Below, one piece after another: positions 12,101 through 20,791 of a stretch of DNA of 64,000 bases (positions within the stretch are counted from its first letter, which is position 1; every line of letters starts with the position of its first letter). The stretch spans positions 28,449,407-28,513,406 of the forward strand of contig OX377202.1 in NCBI GenBank assembly GCA_947396885.1, written 5' to 3'. The position numbers and the translations under genes were made by a program. A model generated the notes under the pieces. It saw nothing but the letters and a program-made list of their open reading frames with translations, ran no database searches and had not been told where the DNA came from. Origin of the DNA: Heligmosomoides polygyrus polygyrus. Taxonomy: Eukaryota; Nematoda; Chromadorea; Rhabditida; Heligmosomidae.

Positions 12101-13083
12101 CCGGGATGCCCAATCCATGTCACCTCTACATGGCGGCTGGAAGAATGGATTCACAGCCAGTGAGGCAATGCAATATCTCGCCGATTACTTAAATGGAAAA
12201 ACGCAGTCATTCCAGGCAACTCTGATAGCTGCGTGGTAGCGCATTCGGAGGAGGCGACATCTGTTCCTTCCATTTTTTTCCGGTTCCTGGTTTGGATTTC
12301 TCGCCCAGACCAACCAAGCCCTCCTTCCATTGGTACCAGACTTGTCTGTGAAGGATAAGGCACTGATCCGTCCACCAGCTGGCCACCGCAAATCATTGCA
12401 TAAGCCAAATACGCATTCCAAATGCCTACGCGGCATCTCACGGAAGTAGAATGCGTGGCGCATTCCGAAAGGGATTTAGTAACGTCGTACTTTAACCTTT
12501 TTATTCCTTAACTCTGGTTGAAATGCAACCTTTCAAAAACAAGATCTGCTTTGCCTCCTACAGGAAAACCTGGATTCCTAGCTACTGAGCACACATTCCT
12601 ATTTCGAAAGAAAATTACCTGGTGACGTTATGATTGGAAGAGGAGATCGCGACGCGAGGTAGGCCACGTTCAGCCACCACGGAGTAAGCTGAAAAATATT
12701 TTTTAATCCCTTGTTGTTTTCAAACTGTTCAAATATTGTGAAGGTCGATCAACATTTCAAATCAAAGTTGCCGTACCCAGTTGTTGAGCTTCGAAGCGCG
12801 TTGCTCAAGCAACTTCTGCAGCGCTGGTAGTTCCTTCTGAGCGAAATTATTGACGGCCTGGAATTCCTCCAATGAAGGGGCAGAAAAACTGATAACCAGG
12901 GAAACCTCTGCCCTTCAACTGGTAGTCGAGGGGGTATTGGGCCACGACCAACCTGCTTTGTGTGCTCGAACTCCTTCTTGGTCTGCAGCGGCTCAGCGAA
13001 CTCCAGAAAATGCTGGAGTGTGGTCTTCGGGTCTGGCACCGGCATCTTCGGCAAAACAGCATATTGCTTGGCAGTTGAATATT
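78..13083 (-). CDS. CRAT: Carnitine O-acetyltransferase, 11 exons, both ends missing
   Basis: The enzyme moves acetyl/short acyl groups between CoA and carnitine in mitochondria and peroxisomes. Exons in coding order: 13083-12953, 12857-12777, 12688-12619, 11762-11660, 11115-11013, 10482-10420, 3660-3489, 2189-2071, 500-438, 379-279, 197-78. Every junction has GT donor, AG acceptor and matching phase, with no stop across about 375 codons. Family landmarks come in the right order: LPKMPVPDPKTTL near the N terminus, PWWLNVAYL, FMFGTTRIP, KHIIVMHNGH, a DKRDRWAE segment, FVVCLD, LHGGGS..NRWFDKT, then CGITYEHTPAEGPP, whose His is the family's catalytic base. Family members are about 600 residues, so roughly the last third continues left of base 1, and the first exon (which must end in phase 1) was not found above 13083. 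Choline acetyltransferase is the nearest alternative; the AEGPP context favours carnitine acetyltransferase. Confidence 0.9.
279..379 (-). CDS. CRAT: CRAT exon J (catalytic His)
   Basis: Acceptor GGTTTCAG, donor GTCAGT, phase 0 to 2. It encodes FIIGKSGECGITYEHTPAEG then PPVASMMDYICDK. The His of YEHTPAEG is the catalytic base. Confidence 0.92.
438..500 (-). CDS. CRAT: CRAT exon I (HGGG..NRWFDKT)
   Basis: 21 codons, phase 0 to 0, acceptor CTTTTCAG, donor GTGTGA. It encodes CLHGGGSMNNSCNRWFDKTL plus Q, the most diagnostic block of the family. Confidence 0.93.
501..2070 (-). other. CRAT intron H-I
   Basis: No exon was found here. Bases 894-1000 carry a T-arm/B-box-like sequence on the minus strand (GGTTCGAGATC) and a short dispersed repeat (TCCTGCACGAATGGTG) that recurs in diverged form near 9327. 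A second T-arm-like stretch lies near 1740-1760. The rest is unrecognised intron sequence with a G run at 1418-1425. Confidence 0.5.
2071..2189 (-). CDS. CRAT: CRAT exon H
   Basis: Acceptor AATTTCAG, donor GTATCC, phase 1 to 0. It encodes SCVEDALFVVCLDQETEPET and ends DEQARQ. The I..ALF.VCLD helix is a family hallmark. Confidence 0.9.
2278..3228 (+). mobile_element. Mariner (DD34D-type) fragment split by a foldback element
   Basis: Before the break, bases 2298-2370 read LSVWWNYKGIIHWEFLPANP (plus TVT), a mariner core signature. After the break, 2794-3150 carries FLHDNARLHIARKTQKK, the second catalytic Asp block, followed by a frameshifted C-terminal part with stops. The end at about 3205-3228 (GGAAACTTTTCCGCATGCC then TAA) has the mariner terminal-repeat pattern. 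The 5' half of the gene is missing. It sits in the intron between CRAT exons G and H and cannot be functional. Confidence 0.8.
2373..2793. repeat. Foldback element inserted in the mariner
   Basis: Arms of about 150 bp (2376-2523 and 2638-2787) are inverted copies with ends TTATCGTGG / CCACGATAA. Both contain the TTTATTGACG...AACGTTTCGGC motif, which recurs diverged in the small foldback at 24588-24782. It cuts the mariner reading between its PTVT and HDNA blocks, so it inserted later. Confidence 0.75.
3489..3660 (-). CDS. CRAT: CRAT exon G
   Basis: Acceptor CTTCTTTCAG, donor GTTTGA, phase 0 to 1. It encodes LFSMPVLNSAGQPLSLSAL, a helical stretch, then IGIVSSDKRDRWAEVYEQLK. This corresponds to the family's conserved T.S..RD.WA motif. 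Confidence 0.92.
4081..4110 (+). repeat. Left terminal inverted repeat of DD37D element
   Basis: 30 bp, identical to the reverse complement of 5379-5408. It is the transposase binding and cleavage site, preceded by TA. Confidence 0.95.
4217..5251 (-). CDS. DD37D transposase, full length (344 aa)
   Basis: The N-terminal part has a paired helix-turn-helix domain (about residues 8-45 and 75-105) joined by a GRP-type linker (RSGRPTTA, residues 52-59). The RNase H-like catalytic domain has D146 in LFTDEKIF, D242 in QQDWAPAH and D280 in SPDLNPMDYSVW. There are 37 residues between the last two, the maT/DD37D class. No stops or frameshifts. It cuts the element at its terminal repeats and inserts it at TA. 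The start at 5251 gives the expected family length; 127 bp separate it from the nearer terminal repeat. Confidence 0.95.
   Translation of the reverse strand: MSRESERITVVELHKTGMRTADIVRTTGFKQRTVYKIVRRYKETGGTSDRPRSGRPTTATTPENINKVRCRISRNSEVSMNKMATDLGISRERVQHIARRKLGLFSYKVARIHFLNDAMKAERLRKCRRMRQLVGDGRLSKVLFTDEKIFTVQPVHNHQNRRQLLKKGQQKTSAARTISRRHFPASVMVWAGICATGKTPLVFMEQNVKINAASYQQYVLRDVLEPWATSHFGETGFSLQQDWAPAHSAKSTIAVCEELFPGFWSRDIWPSNSPDLNPMDYSVWSIMEQKISTTRYATVEQLKSALLRSWDEITAEQCATIISDFPKRLRKCIEAKGGNFEHLL
5379..5408 (-). repeat. Right terminal inverted repeat of DD37D element
   Basis: 30 bp, identical in inverse to 4081-4110 and followed by TA at 5409-5410. Confidence 0.95.
7161..8208 (-). pseudogene. 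maT transposase remnant
   Basis: Three pieces in different frames follow one another: 8208-7921 with the N-terminal helix-turn-helix (SAGFISKVPNVPRSRVYDAI), 7882-7622 with the first catalytic Asp (IIFSDEKVFTLDP), and 7535-7161 with FKQDSATAGKT and EWPSNSPDLNLLDIHVW. The spacing between the second and third catalytic Asp is 37 residues, as in maT. Frameshifts between the pieces and loss of the last part make it inactive. It is clearly older than the intact element at 4081-5408. Confidence 0.88.
8385..8440 (-). repeat. tRNA-like SINE head (minus strand)
   Basis: The minus strand of 8414-8436 resembles the head (GGTAGCGCAGTCGGAGGAGGC pattern) of the SINE family at 12231 and 27187, with a Pol III A-box-like core. 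No body is recognisable, so this is a fragment. Confidence 0.4.
8441..9424. other. Intron sequence with T-arm-like stretch
   Basis: No coding signal. Bases 9243-9262 form a perfect tRNA T-arm/B-box lookalike (GGTTGGGTTCGAGTCCAACC), but no matching A box or acceptor stem is visible, so it is not called a tRNA. Bases 9320-9350 resemble the short repeat near 975. Confidence 0.5.
9425..9627. mobile_element. Palindromic MITE, copy A
   Basis: Ends are GGGGTCGGATTCATCAACGA in forward and inverse orientation (9425-9456 and about 9596-9627). The interior has the TATCAA...CGATATGGTGA / GATAAGCCGC core shared with copy C at 17742. No coding capacity. It lies in the big CRAT intron. Confidence 0.75.
10041..10318 (+). 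repeat. SINE-like repeat, copy 1
   Basis: It starts with a GTAGCGCAG A-box-like head. The body shares landmarks with the copies at 12231 and 29001: CCAACCAAGCC, GGTACAGGACTT, GGCTGG.CACCGC, TTGTATGG and the tail GTAGAAGTAGAGTGCGTGGCG ending GATTGAGTAACG. No ORF of its own. Confidence 0.6.
10420..10482 (-). CDS. CRAT: CRAT exon F
   Basis: 21 codons, phase 0 to 0, acceptor CTGTTCAG, strong donor GTAAGT. It encodes LRYGYTNENQPKHIIVMHNG plus H. It must join the exon starting at 3660 across a 6.76-kb intron filled with transposons. Confidence 0.88.
11013..11115 (-). CDS. CRAT: CRAT exon E
   Basis: Acceptor ACATTTAG, donor GTGAGC, phase 2 to 0. It encodes NELPQDMAGKTPFDMSQYKF followed by MFGTTRIPKKGCDE, the conserved CM..Y..LF...R.P block with Phe-Asp in place of the usual Leu-Cys. 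Confidence 0.9.
11116..11659. other. CRAT intron D-E
   Basis: No coding signal, repeat or transposon signature was recognised here. Confidence 0.5.
11660..11762 (-). CDS. CRAT: CRAT exon D
   Basis: Acceptor AATTTTCAG, donor GTATGA, phase 1 to 2. It encodes LIFPTFPSTGKDVQIEHAAK then MTQAAVEFYLKVMR, the segment following SSPG in the family. Confidence 0.88.
12231..12486 (+). repeat. SINE-like repeat, copy 2 (most complete)
   Basis: The head GCGTGGTAGCGCATTCGGAG matches an A box. The body has TCTCGCCCAGACCAACCAAG, TTGGTACCAGACTTGTCTG and GCTGGCCACCGCAAATCATT. The tail is GAAGTAGAATGCGTGGCGCA then GGGATTTAGTAACG. It sits in the intron between CRAT exons C and D. Confidence 0.65.
12619..12688 (-). 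CDS. CRAT: CRAT exon C (WW motif)
   Basis: Acceptor TTTTTCAG, donor GTAATT, phase 0 to 1. It encodes LTPWWLNVAYLASRSPLPII then TSPG, matching the family's WW..AYL..R.P..V.SSPG block. Confidence 0.9.
12777..12857 (-). CDS. CRAT: CRAT exon B
   Basis: 27 codons, phase 0 to 0, between acceptor AATTCCAG and donor GTACGG. It encodes AVNNFAQKELPALQKLLEQR and ends SKLNNW. The LQ..L..R....NW pattern is typical of the helix before the WW motif. Confidence 0.87.
12953..13083 (-). CDS. CRAT: CRAT exon A (first one found)
   Basis: The acceptor TTGTTTCAG precedes 13083 and the donor GTTGGT follows 12953. The exon enters in phase 1 and leaves in phase 0. It encodes LPKMPVPDPKTTL..FLEFAEPLQTKKEFEHTKQ, the standard N-terminal segment of the choline/carnitine acyltransferase family. 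Confidence 0.88.
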
Positions 13084-13223
13084 CTGAAACAACATTTTGT
13101 CTCCTGCCTTAAGGTAAAATATACAGCGCATTTTTATTTAGGCTCTAACTTTAGCCCCAAACCTTCCAGTCTTTCAAATCAGTTTCCTTAAGCCTCATGT
13201 GGCTGGTATCGAGGTTGTAAGGT

Positions 13224-13435
13224 GTCATAACGATGTTTTGTTGCGATCAAAACTTCTAGCACCAGGCGGGAGTCGAACCCGCACCTCCCTCTAACCGGGC
13301 GGGAATGCTCTACGCCATTACAACACCTACGCCGTTTGATCGTTCGATTGTGGATGTCGCCCGCTTAGAGGGAAGTGCCTGTTCGAATCCCGCCTCGCGC
13401 TAGAAGTTTTGATCGCAATAAAACATCGTTATGAC
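13224..13435. mobile_element. Inverted-repeat element with tRNA-like module in both arms
   Basis: Arms 13224-13294 and 13365-13435 are about 71 bp inverted copies with ends GTCATAACGATGTTTT.TTG. Each arm carries a tRNA T-arm lookalike: GGTTCGACTCC on the minus strand of the left arm and GTTCGAATCCC on the plus strand of the right. On the minus strand, TGGCGTAGAGC near 13312 gives an A-box-like partner. It is not a functional tRNA, because the acceptor stem is absent. Confidence 0.7.
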
Positions 13436-13630
13436 AGCTTCCAGTCTTTGATACTAGATGCAAGCTATAATAAAAGAAAATAGTAAAAAGCCAGCGCAAA
13501 TCAGCTAATCTGAGGGCGTCAGCGGAGGCATTTTGAACATTGCAGTTGGCCTGTGCGAGAGCTTCCTTTCAAAGATTCTAATCTTCGTAACAATCCAGAA
13601 AACCAAACAGGTTAGCTGCTTCACTAAGCT

Positions 13631-13787
13631 GGGGCGGGATTCATCAACAATTAAATCCGGCGTATGCTGGATAGAAGAAGGATATATACCCACGATTCAT
13701 CATATTCCTTACCTGCCTATTCGCCGTTATACGTTTAAAGGAAGGATACTCGACGTTCTTCAGCGAGAATGACGAATCTGGCCCCCA
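13631..13787. mobile_element. Palindromic MITE, copy B (diverged)
   Basis: Ends GGGGCGGGATTCATCAA and (inverse) GGGGGCCAGATTCGTCA match the MITE family of 9425-9627. The interior shows only weak self-complementarity. Confidence 0.5.
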
Positions 13788-13984
13788 CCGGCGGAATGAT
13801 GGAGTGTGTCATTGAAGAACAAGGCTCCTGCCGACTGCGCTACCTGTGTCACCTGCGCTATTTCAAGCCGCAGTCGTTTTAAATGACCCTCCCGTGCTTG
13901 ACAGGATTTATGTTGATTCCATGGATCTGATGAGCAAGACAACCCCTTGTAAAGATTTCAGGGCAAAGCCACCACCACTTAAGC

Positions 13985-14580
13985 GAGCTCTTTCAAACTG
14001 AAACGAGATTCTTCTACATTAAAGTAGGAACTCTCCAAAAAAGGATAATCTTTTGTTCGGCTAGAATTTCAGTATCTCTTTCTTTGATGTTTTAACTCAT
14101 CTACCCAATAAATGAACCCACTGTTTGAAATTTTATAAAAAATTTATTTTTCGAGAAAAATAATAATTTAAAGATGCTTCATGTAAGCAGCATTTACACT
14201 TTTAATCTATTGAAAATCGCGATGATGTTTTCCAATGCATGACACTATCTGGTCTTTTAATACGCTGTATGATTGCTTCTTTGCTGCGCTTTAGGATAAA
14301 TTTTAATTTATTATATTTCTCAAAAAAATTTTATAAAATTATCTCATTTATTGGGGAAGGTGAAATAAAAAATTTAAAATAAAGTTGTGCCAAATCTTCC
14401 CTCAAAAAATTATTCTAACCATGTTATTGAGACTGTAGTTTAACCTGCCTGAAGGTCATTTCGATTTGAAAAACTTTGCTTTGATTTCAAAGTCTTAAGG
14501 CTAGCTTAGAAGAGAATCCAATTTGAAATTGAATTTGAAAAGTGTCCAATTCGACGTGAGAGAGAATGGCAAGTATTTTC
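13985..14580. repeat. Foldback-type repeat family, copy 1
   Basis: It shares ordered blocks with 18044-18850: ACGAGATTCTTCTACATT, CTGTTTGAAATTTTATAA, ATGATTGCTTC.TGCTGCGCT, GAGACTGTAGTTTAACC and GTGTCCAATTCGACGTGA. The right arm is preserved and the left arm is shortened. No ORF. Confidence 0.65.
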
Positions 14581-15744
14581 CGCCCCGGCGATTCATGCTA
14601 GCACCGGTTGCAGAAGTAAGTCTCCTATTTTACCGACCCAATCCAGCTGGGTAGTCTCTCTTGAAGGACGAGGGCAACGACAAAAAGAAGGCTAATGCTC
14701 TCCCAGCATTTCTGCAGGAATCTCCGTTCCGCTCTCTTTTCTTCATGAAGCACAGACCCAGGCAGCAAGTGTCGAGCACATTTCGCATGTGGCCAAGTGG
14801 AGCTCAGACGGCAACTGGGGTCACGGCTGTGCCGTAAGGGCGGAAGTCCATAGCAGGTCTGGTTTTGTCTGGGGGTTTCTCCTACCACTCCTGATCCTAA
14901 CATAGTTCGGGAGGATAGGGAGAACGGACGCAGAAACGACAATGAACAGTTACACGAAAACAATATGCTTCGTCATCTACGAGAGGGAACGGTATTGTTG
15001 TCTCCCAGCTGAGAAAGGTGGGCTGAATATGCCTGACACGACTTCATAAAACTGAGTCTAGGTCCAAGAAGGGCTAGGACTACGCCCAATTATTTCACTG
15101 CTCCATGAGAGTTAGACCCTTTAAAGCTGTTGTCTCCATCAAAAATCGGCGGGCGGCGTTTACAAGATGCTGTTGTATGGGCGCGGAAACTCTGAACATC
15201 CCGAACAGAGAGGCGAGACTTTTCAGACGGCTTGGATAGAAAGGAACAGCTTTTGATGTACTCCTAGCCTGTCGACAGCAAGCTTTCGGCCGGACACGCC
15301 GACAAGCAGGACACAATCTGCTCAGACGCGGACACTCCACGCCCTTTGATCGTGAACATGTCACGCCACACAGGAGATATGCACCATCTTTGGGCAGTAT
15401 ACGATCGCATGTGGTTCGCAATTCATCCCCTTTCCATCACCCGGGGACGCGTGACGTGGCCCTACAACAGGCGGATCGAGATCCCTCCAAAAAGAGTCCG
15501 AAGACTCTTTGAAGAGGAAAATAAATGGCACACTACGGAGCACAACTTTTGTAGATTTTCTGCGTGTTTCCCATGCTTATGAAAAGCGCTAGTTTCGATT
15601 GTATCACTTGTTACCCTTTCGAACCGTTGATCACCGTGCTGCTCGAGCGAGCGCCATCAACATCTCCACATCGTCCCTGTTACGTGCCGTGAAAAGCATC
15701 AAGTCGCTCATTCAGGGGATTCACAGAAGCACGACCAACACGTA
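14581..15744. other. No recognised feature
   Basis: Several ORFs of 60-110 codons occur, but none resembles a known family or shows splice-consistent exons. Confidence 0.4.
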
Positions 15745-16285
15745 GTGGTCGTCCTGGTGGTCCCTTAATATTCCGCGGATCCTATTGGTGACGGTTCTCG
15801 CCCAGCAGGTGTCTGCGACGTGGCCGGCCCACCTAATTTTCGAGAACTTGGCCCATGCGACAGCGTCTCTGATCTTCGAACGTTGACGAAGCTCAAGGCA
15901 CCGGAGGTCTCTCACCTGCGTGAACCGCGTCACTCTGAGCATCGTCGATTCCACGCTGCTCATTGATCTCCTGTTCCTCCTGCTATCGTGTGGCCCAGCT
16001 CTCTGAGGCGTATCTTAGGGCAGGAAGAACAATGGAGTCAAATAGGTGGGCACGGAGTCGGACGTTCTTCGTCTTCTTCGCGACTTCTTCGACGGTCTTG
16101 AAAGCTCTCCAAGCCGCTCGTTTCCTCCTGCATTGCTCCGGCGCCAGGTAGTGACTATGTTGACTTCGCGACTCAGATACTCGTAGCTGGAGCAGTAGAT
16201 GTTCGCTCCGTTGAGCGAGAATGGAGCATCAGAAACTCGTCCGTTCCTCATGAGCATCGTTCTCGTAAGATTCAGTTACGGCTCA
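15745..16285 (-). pseudogene. RTE-type LINE, C-terminal remnant
   Basis: The minus strand reads LNLTRTMLMRNGRVSDAPFS at about 16275-16200, then after frameshifts RFTQVRDLRCLELRQRSKIR and SKIRWAGHV at about 15915-15800. These are the typical region after the RT domain and the C terminus of nematode RTE elements. The RT core and endonuclease are absent. Confidence 0.75.
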
Positions 16286-16289
16286 ACGT

Positions 16290-17740
16290 TCCCACAGACA
16301 CGATCGAAGTTTGCATTTGCTCCGCTTGGCTAATGTTCGACTGTAGAAATTATTTATTTGCACACATTTTTTAGTTAGGGAACTCCGCCCACTCTTGCCG
16401 TGGGCGAGAAGTTTCAGCATCGACGAACAGGCCAGGCACACGCCCAGTCGAATAACCCTCTTGTCGCCACGCGAAGTACAAATCCTCTCGAGGTTCTCCG
16501 CACACATCAAAGAACGAGCTGCATTCGGCGCGGGAACTGCCCTTTGAGAGCAGAGAATGTTCACTGGACGCGCAACAGCCTGCTTCAAAAGCGCTTCTTC
16601 AGACGGTTATTCAATTTCGCTCATGCGCCTTCGACTATTTTTGTCACTTCGAATAAATTACGGTGAAAATTCCGTCATTTTGTCCCAATCAACCCCACAC
16701 ATGACATCGTTCTGCGACCTACAATCTGTCTCGTTTGGATTTACATGCATAAAACGCCCGCAGACAACGAAGCTTATGTAGACTTTTGCAAAGTATTTCT
16801 CAGAAGTCTGGGGCCTCTGCTATCCAAGCCGTTGCGGGAAAGACGCTGATTGTTATAGATTTTCAGAAGCGCCAGAGCTTTAAGTAGATACAGCGAGCAC
16901 CTTATACGGAGCATCTAGGCGCGTCTTTTTGGAAATCGATCGGCTATTTTCTCAAAAAAATCGAAGGTAATCGAAACTGAATGCGTGAACACCTACTCTT
17001 GAACTGCTGACTAGCTGGCAGCGAGGGCTGACGGGTGATGCCAGATGAAAAATTGGCCGCTGCTAGCCAGCTGCCGCCGAGATCCGGCTGAAAGAAATCG
17101 AATTAATACGTGAGCTCTAACAAACAACAAAGAATGAATTCGCAGGATAAAGCAGGGAGTTTAACACCGATCTTTGTCTTCCTGCTCTTCTGCTTCCACT
17201 GAATAACGATACTGTTACCCAATCGACACAGTCTGGGCGAAACCAGAGGCCTTCTTCTCACTCTTATTTACTCATACCGAAGACTATTGAAGACGGATGG
17301 CAAACTCGTGATTCCATATAAACCCTAGACAAAGCTTGGACGAATTTCTTCCCGAACCTCAGGAACAGAGATACGCGGAATTTCCGTTTCCGTGTTCGGG
17401 ATTCCGGTTTCCAACCACTTTGAACCATTCTGTTCCGCGTTTTCTGCTCCGCTTTTCTTAACAGGAAAAAAGCTCACATCCCTGCTCAGGAGCCGTGAAA
17501 GCATAGGAGTGCCTCCAAGTATGCCTTTACGCCTTGTAAGAGGGTGTGCAGGCAAAAATTTTACTGTTCAAGCAAAGGGACAAAAAACGTCCACGAGACT
17601 GTTACCTATACCATTTCCACGTCAAACTGGACACTAGAGCTGGTGAACTGGAAAAGTTCAAAGAAAGTAGTACCGAATTTTTCTTGAATAAAAATTATTC
17701 TAATCACCATGGAGAGTCCCTGGTTAATGAGGAGGAAATC
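16290..17740. other. No recognised feature
   Basis: No convincing gene. Bases 17590-17640 contain a short piece related to the foldback family at 18044 (CCACGTCAAACTGGACAC). Confidence 0.4.
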
Positions 17741-17741
17741 T

Positions 17742-17900
17742 GGAGTCGGATTCATCAACGACTTACATAACTTTAACAGAGTTCAAAGAGGAAAACTCAG
17801 ATAACGCGGATTATCAAGCGATATGGTGAGAGATAAGCCGCGTTATCTGAATTTTCCGCTGTGGATTCTCTGTTGAAGTTATGTAAGTCGCTAATGAATG
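17742..17900. mobile_element. Palindromic MITE, copy C
   Basis: About 70-bp arms: GGAGTCGGATTCATCAACGA then CTTACATAACTT on the left, with the inverse at 17872-17900. The loop carries TTATCAAGCGATATGGTGA and GATAAGCCGCGTTATCTGA, as in copy A. Confidence 0.75.
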
Positions 17901-18043
17901 TTTAAGTCGCTCTGTTTTGGTACACGTTCACATAGATATCAGATGCATCAAGCTGGTCCAGAAGAGTGCCCAATTTGACGTGAAAAGTGCGCAGTTTGAA
18001 GGAAAATGTGTCCAATTTTATGTGGAAGTGGTATATACAATTT

Positions 18044-18850
18044 TCGCGTCGAAATGAACACTTTTCGAATCAAATTGGACACGGTTCACGTCAAAGTAGA
18101 CCTCTTCTAAGCTAGCATAAGAGGTTTGAAATCAAAACGAACTTTTCCAAATCGAAACGAGCTTCTTCTACATTGAACTCTCCAAAAAATGTTAGAGTAA
18201 TTTTTTGTTCAAGGAAAATGCTAGTATAATTTTCTCTGCAGTTTTAAATTACTTCCCAATAAGATAACACATTGTTTGAAATTTTATAACATTTTTACTT
18301 CTTCTAGGAAAAACAACGATTTAAAGCTTTTTAAAGAGCAGGAAGGCAGCCATTGTATATTGCCAAAACAGAGATTGCGCCATGCCACCGTCCGAGACTT
18401 CGCGATTTTTATTCGACTGATAGCAACACTTTTGTTTGCATGCAGTTTCACACCTGTAGACGGTGTAGCAAAAACGATTGTAAAAATAAACATTGCGACT
18501 TGTTTTCCGAGTGCATGGCGATCTAGTCTTCTAATGCACTACATGATTGCTTCATGCTGCGCTTTAAAACAAAATTTAATTTATTACTTATTCTCAAAAA
18601 GTACAATTGTTATAAAATTATAATACATCTTGGGGCAAGTGAAGTAAACAATTTCAAAGAAAGACAGTTCTACCAAGTTTGGCTTGAACAAAAAATTGTT
18701 CTATCCATCTTAATGAGACTGTAGTTTGACCCGCCTAAAGATCATTTCGATTTGGAAGAGTTCGCTTTGATTTCAAAAGTCTTACGCTAGCTTAAAAAAG
18801 TGTCAATTTTCATTTGAAGAGTGTCTAATTCGACGTGAAAATGGTATATT
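18044..18850. mobile_element. Foldback-type repeat family, copy 2
   Basis: Inverted arms at about 18044-18150 and 18735-18850 share CACGTCAAATTGGACAC-like ends and TTTGAAATCAAA.CGAAC. The middle matches copy 1 block by block. A small fragment (GCCTTTGAAATCAAACTC) also lies at about 28845-28910. Confidence 0.65.
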
Positions 18851-20791
18851 TGAAACCATCGATGTCTAGCCTTGTTCAACACTTACGAAAGTGGAAAAGA
18901 GAGCGATGCAGGCCAGGTGTTAACGCTGTGCATATCATATAAGTGACTACGAATCTTATGCTTATGCTTCCACCTTAGAGTGAACGACAAAACAGTCCGA
19001 CGCAGCAAGGTTGAACAAAAATTTGCCACGAGTAACAACCTAACTTGAGGATCATCGGAACACTGCCATGTACCATAATTTTTTCAAAAAAAATTTAACA
19101 TCTGCGTGCATAAATGCATATTCGTTGGTGTTAGTTTCATGACTTCCGAGATGTAGAAAGCATTTATCAGCAGGTTATGGGTTAGGTTGCGATCAGGGAA
19201 AATGAGGGTGAGGCTGGTGGTGTCAGGAATTTCAATTGAACACTGACACTCCATGAAAGGCAAGGCTTGACGGACTGCAAATCCGCGATCGGCCAGAACG
19301 GATAGCTATGGCATTTGCCAGGTTGTGAAGAAAACTACCTTTCATGTTGCTGGACAGGTCAGCTCATTTCTAACCATACCTCGATTGGCATACAAGCATA
19401 CACCTAGGGTTCAGACTTCCGCGATCACTGCTACACACCTCCTACTCAACCTCATCAGAATGACACCTCCACGGACAATCCATCACCACAGGATGAGAGA
19501 AAGACCTCAAGTCCCGCGAAAAAGTGGGACCTTTGGTGTGCAAGGAAGCAGCTAAGCCAACTGTATGACGTTCGCTCTCTGCAAAATCAAAAGCGCTGGT
19601 GGTGTTTCGTATGAAGTGTCCGCAAACAGATTTTTATCAAATATTTGAAGCTACGTTCACCGCCGGCGGTATGAGAAAGCCGGTCTAAGGATTCAATGGG
19701 GCTCTGTTCCAAGCACGGCTGTCGAGATGGAGTTCTTTACCTTTGAGCATGGTAAAGCGGCACCAAGCTTGCAGCAAAAATGGCTTCCCTAAACTTCCCT
19801 AAACAAGAATCCACAATCTCCCTAATCAATAACTAAATACCAAAACTCATAACAAAAGGCGAGGCATTCATGCAGAACGAACACAAGGTTGCTAATCAAT
19901 GTCCACATTTTGAATAGTCATCAAATCCATACCGGTTCAGTAACAACACAGTTGTGTACATCATTTAAAAGAGTAAGAAAGCAAAAATCCTCGATCGGGT
20001 TCCATGTTGAAATCGTGCCATGCACTTGCTCAATGTACCGCGGCGATTACTTGGCTTGCAGAGCAAATGCTATTTACGTGAAGATTTGGAGACAATGAAT
20101 GCACAAATTTTTACTCTAAGAAAGTCTTCCAAGCCTTTACTTTGAGTAACAGCTTTACTGAAGCCACAAAAAATTTACATAGTTGAACATGAAATTTGGA
20201 GCATAACGTAAATTTTCGAATTTTTGATTAATAAAAATTTTCTCAACTGAACATGTCAGCTAATGTAAGGTATACCAGACACTTATGAAACGGTGCGATC
20301 GGTTAGTTATCCTGGCATATACCTTCTCTCGTAGCTTCGCTCCCGCGATCGTACTCTTCGCCGACGGGACGAAATTTGTGGATAAAATGAGGATTTTCAG
20401 CGGGTCGTAGTATCATTCATGGTTCTATATTGTCAAAAAATATGGAAAGTGCGGCTTACAAAAAGTTTTTTCTTGTTCCAGAAATTACGTGACTACTTAG
20501 TTGTTGTGTTCACCTCAGAGCATTTTCGCTGAAGTTTTGTATGATGGATGTAATACTTATCCGAGGAGAACAAGGCATCGGTTGTCTTACAAGCAGCCGT
20601 CTAGAGCATGTTAGCATTTAGGAGGCTCGCGATATCAGGCAGAAACGAAATGCGTACATATCCAAAAAATAGATAGGTTAACTGAAATTTTTACCCTTTA
20701 GCTCAATCTTAGAAGGCGCCGGCTCTGGCCTGCGCTCTCGATTTAATAATGCATACCTCGAAACAGAGATTAAATTTGTGACATCGTAAGA
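18851..20791. other. No recognised feature
   Basis: AT-rich sequence without splice-supported coding exons or a transposon signature that I can identify. Confidence 0.4.

Noticed and set aside
13255..13330. Possible tRNA gene on the minus strand
   Set aside because: Good B box and an A-box-like stretch, but no acceptor-stem pairing, and it is one arm of an inverted repeat.
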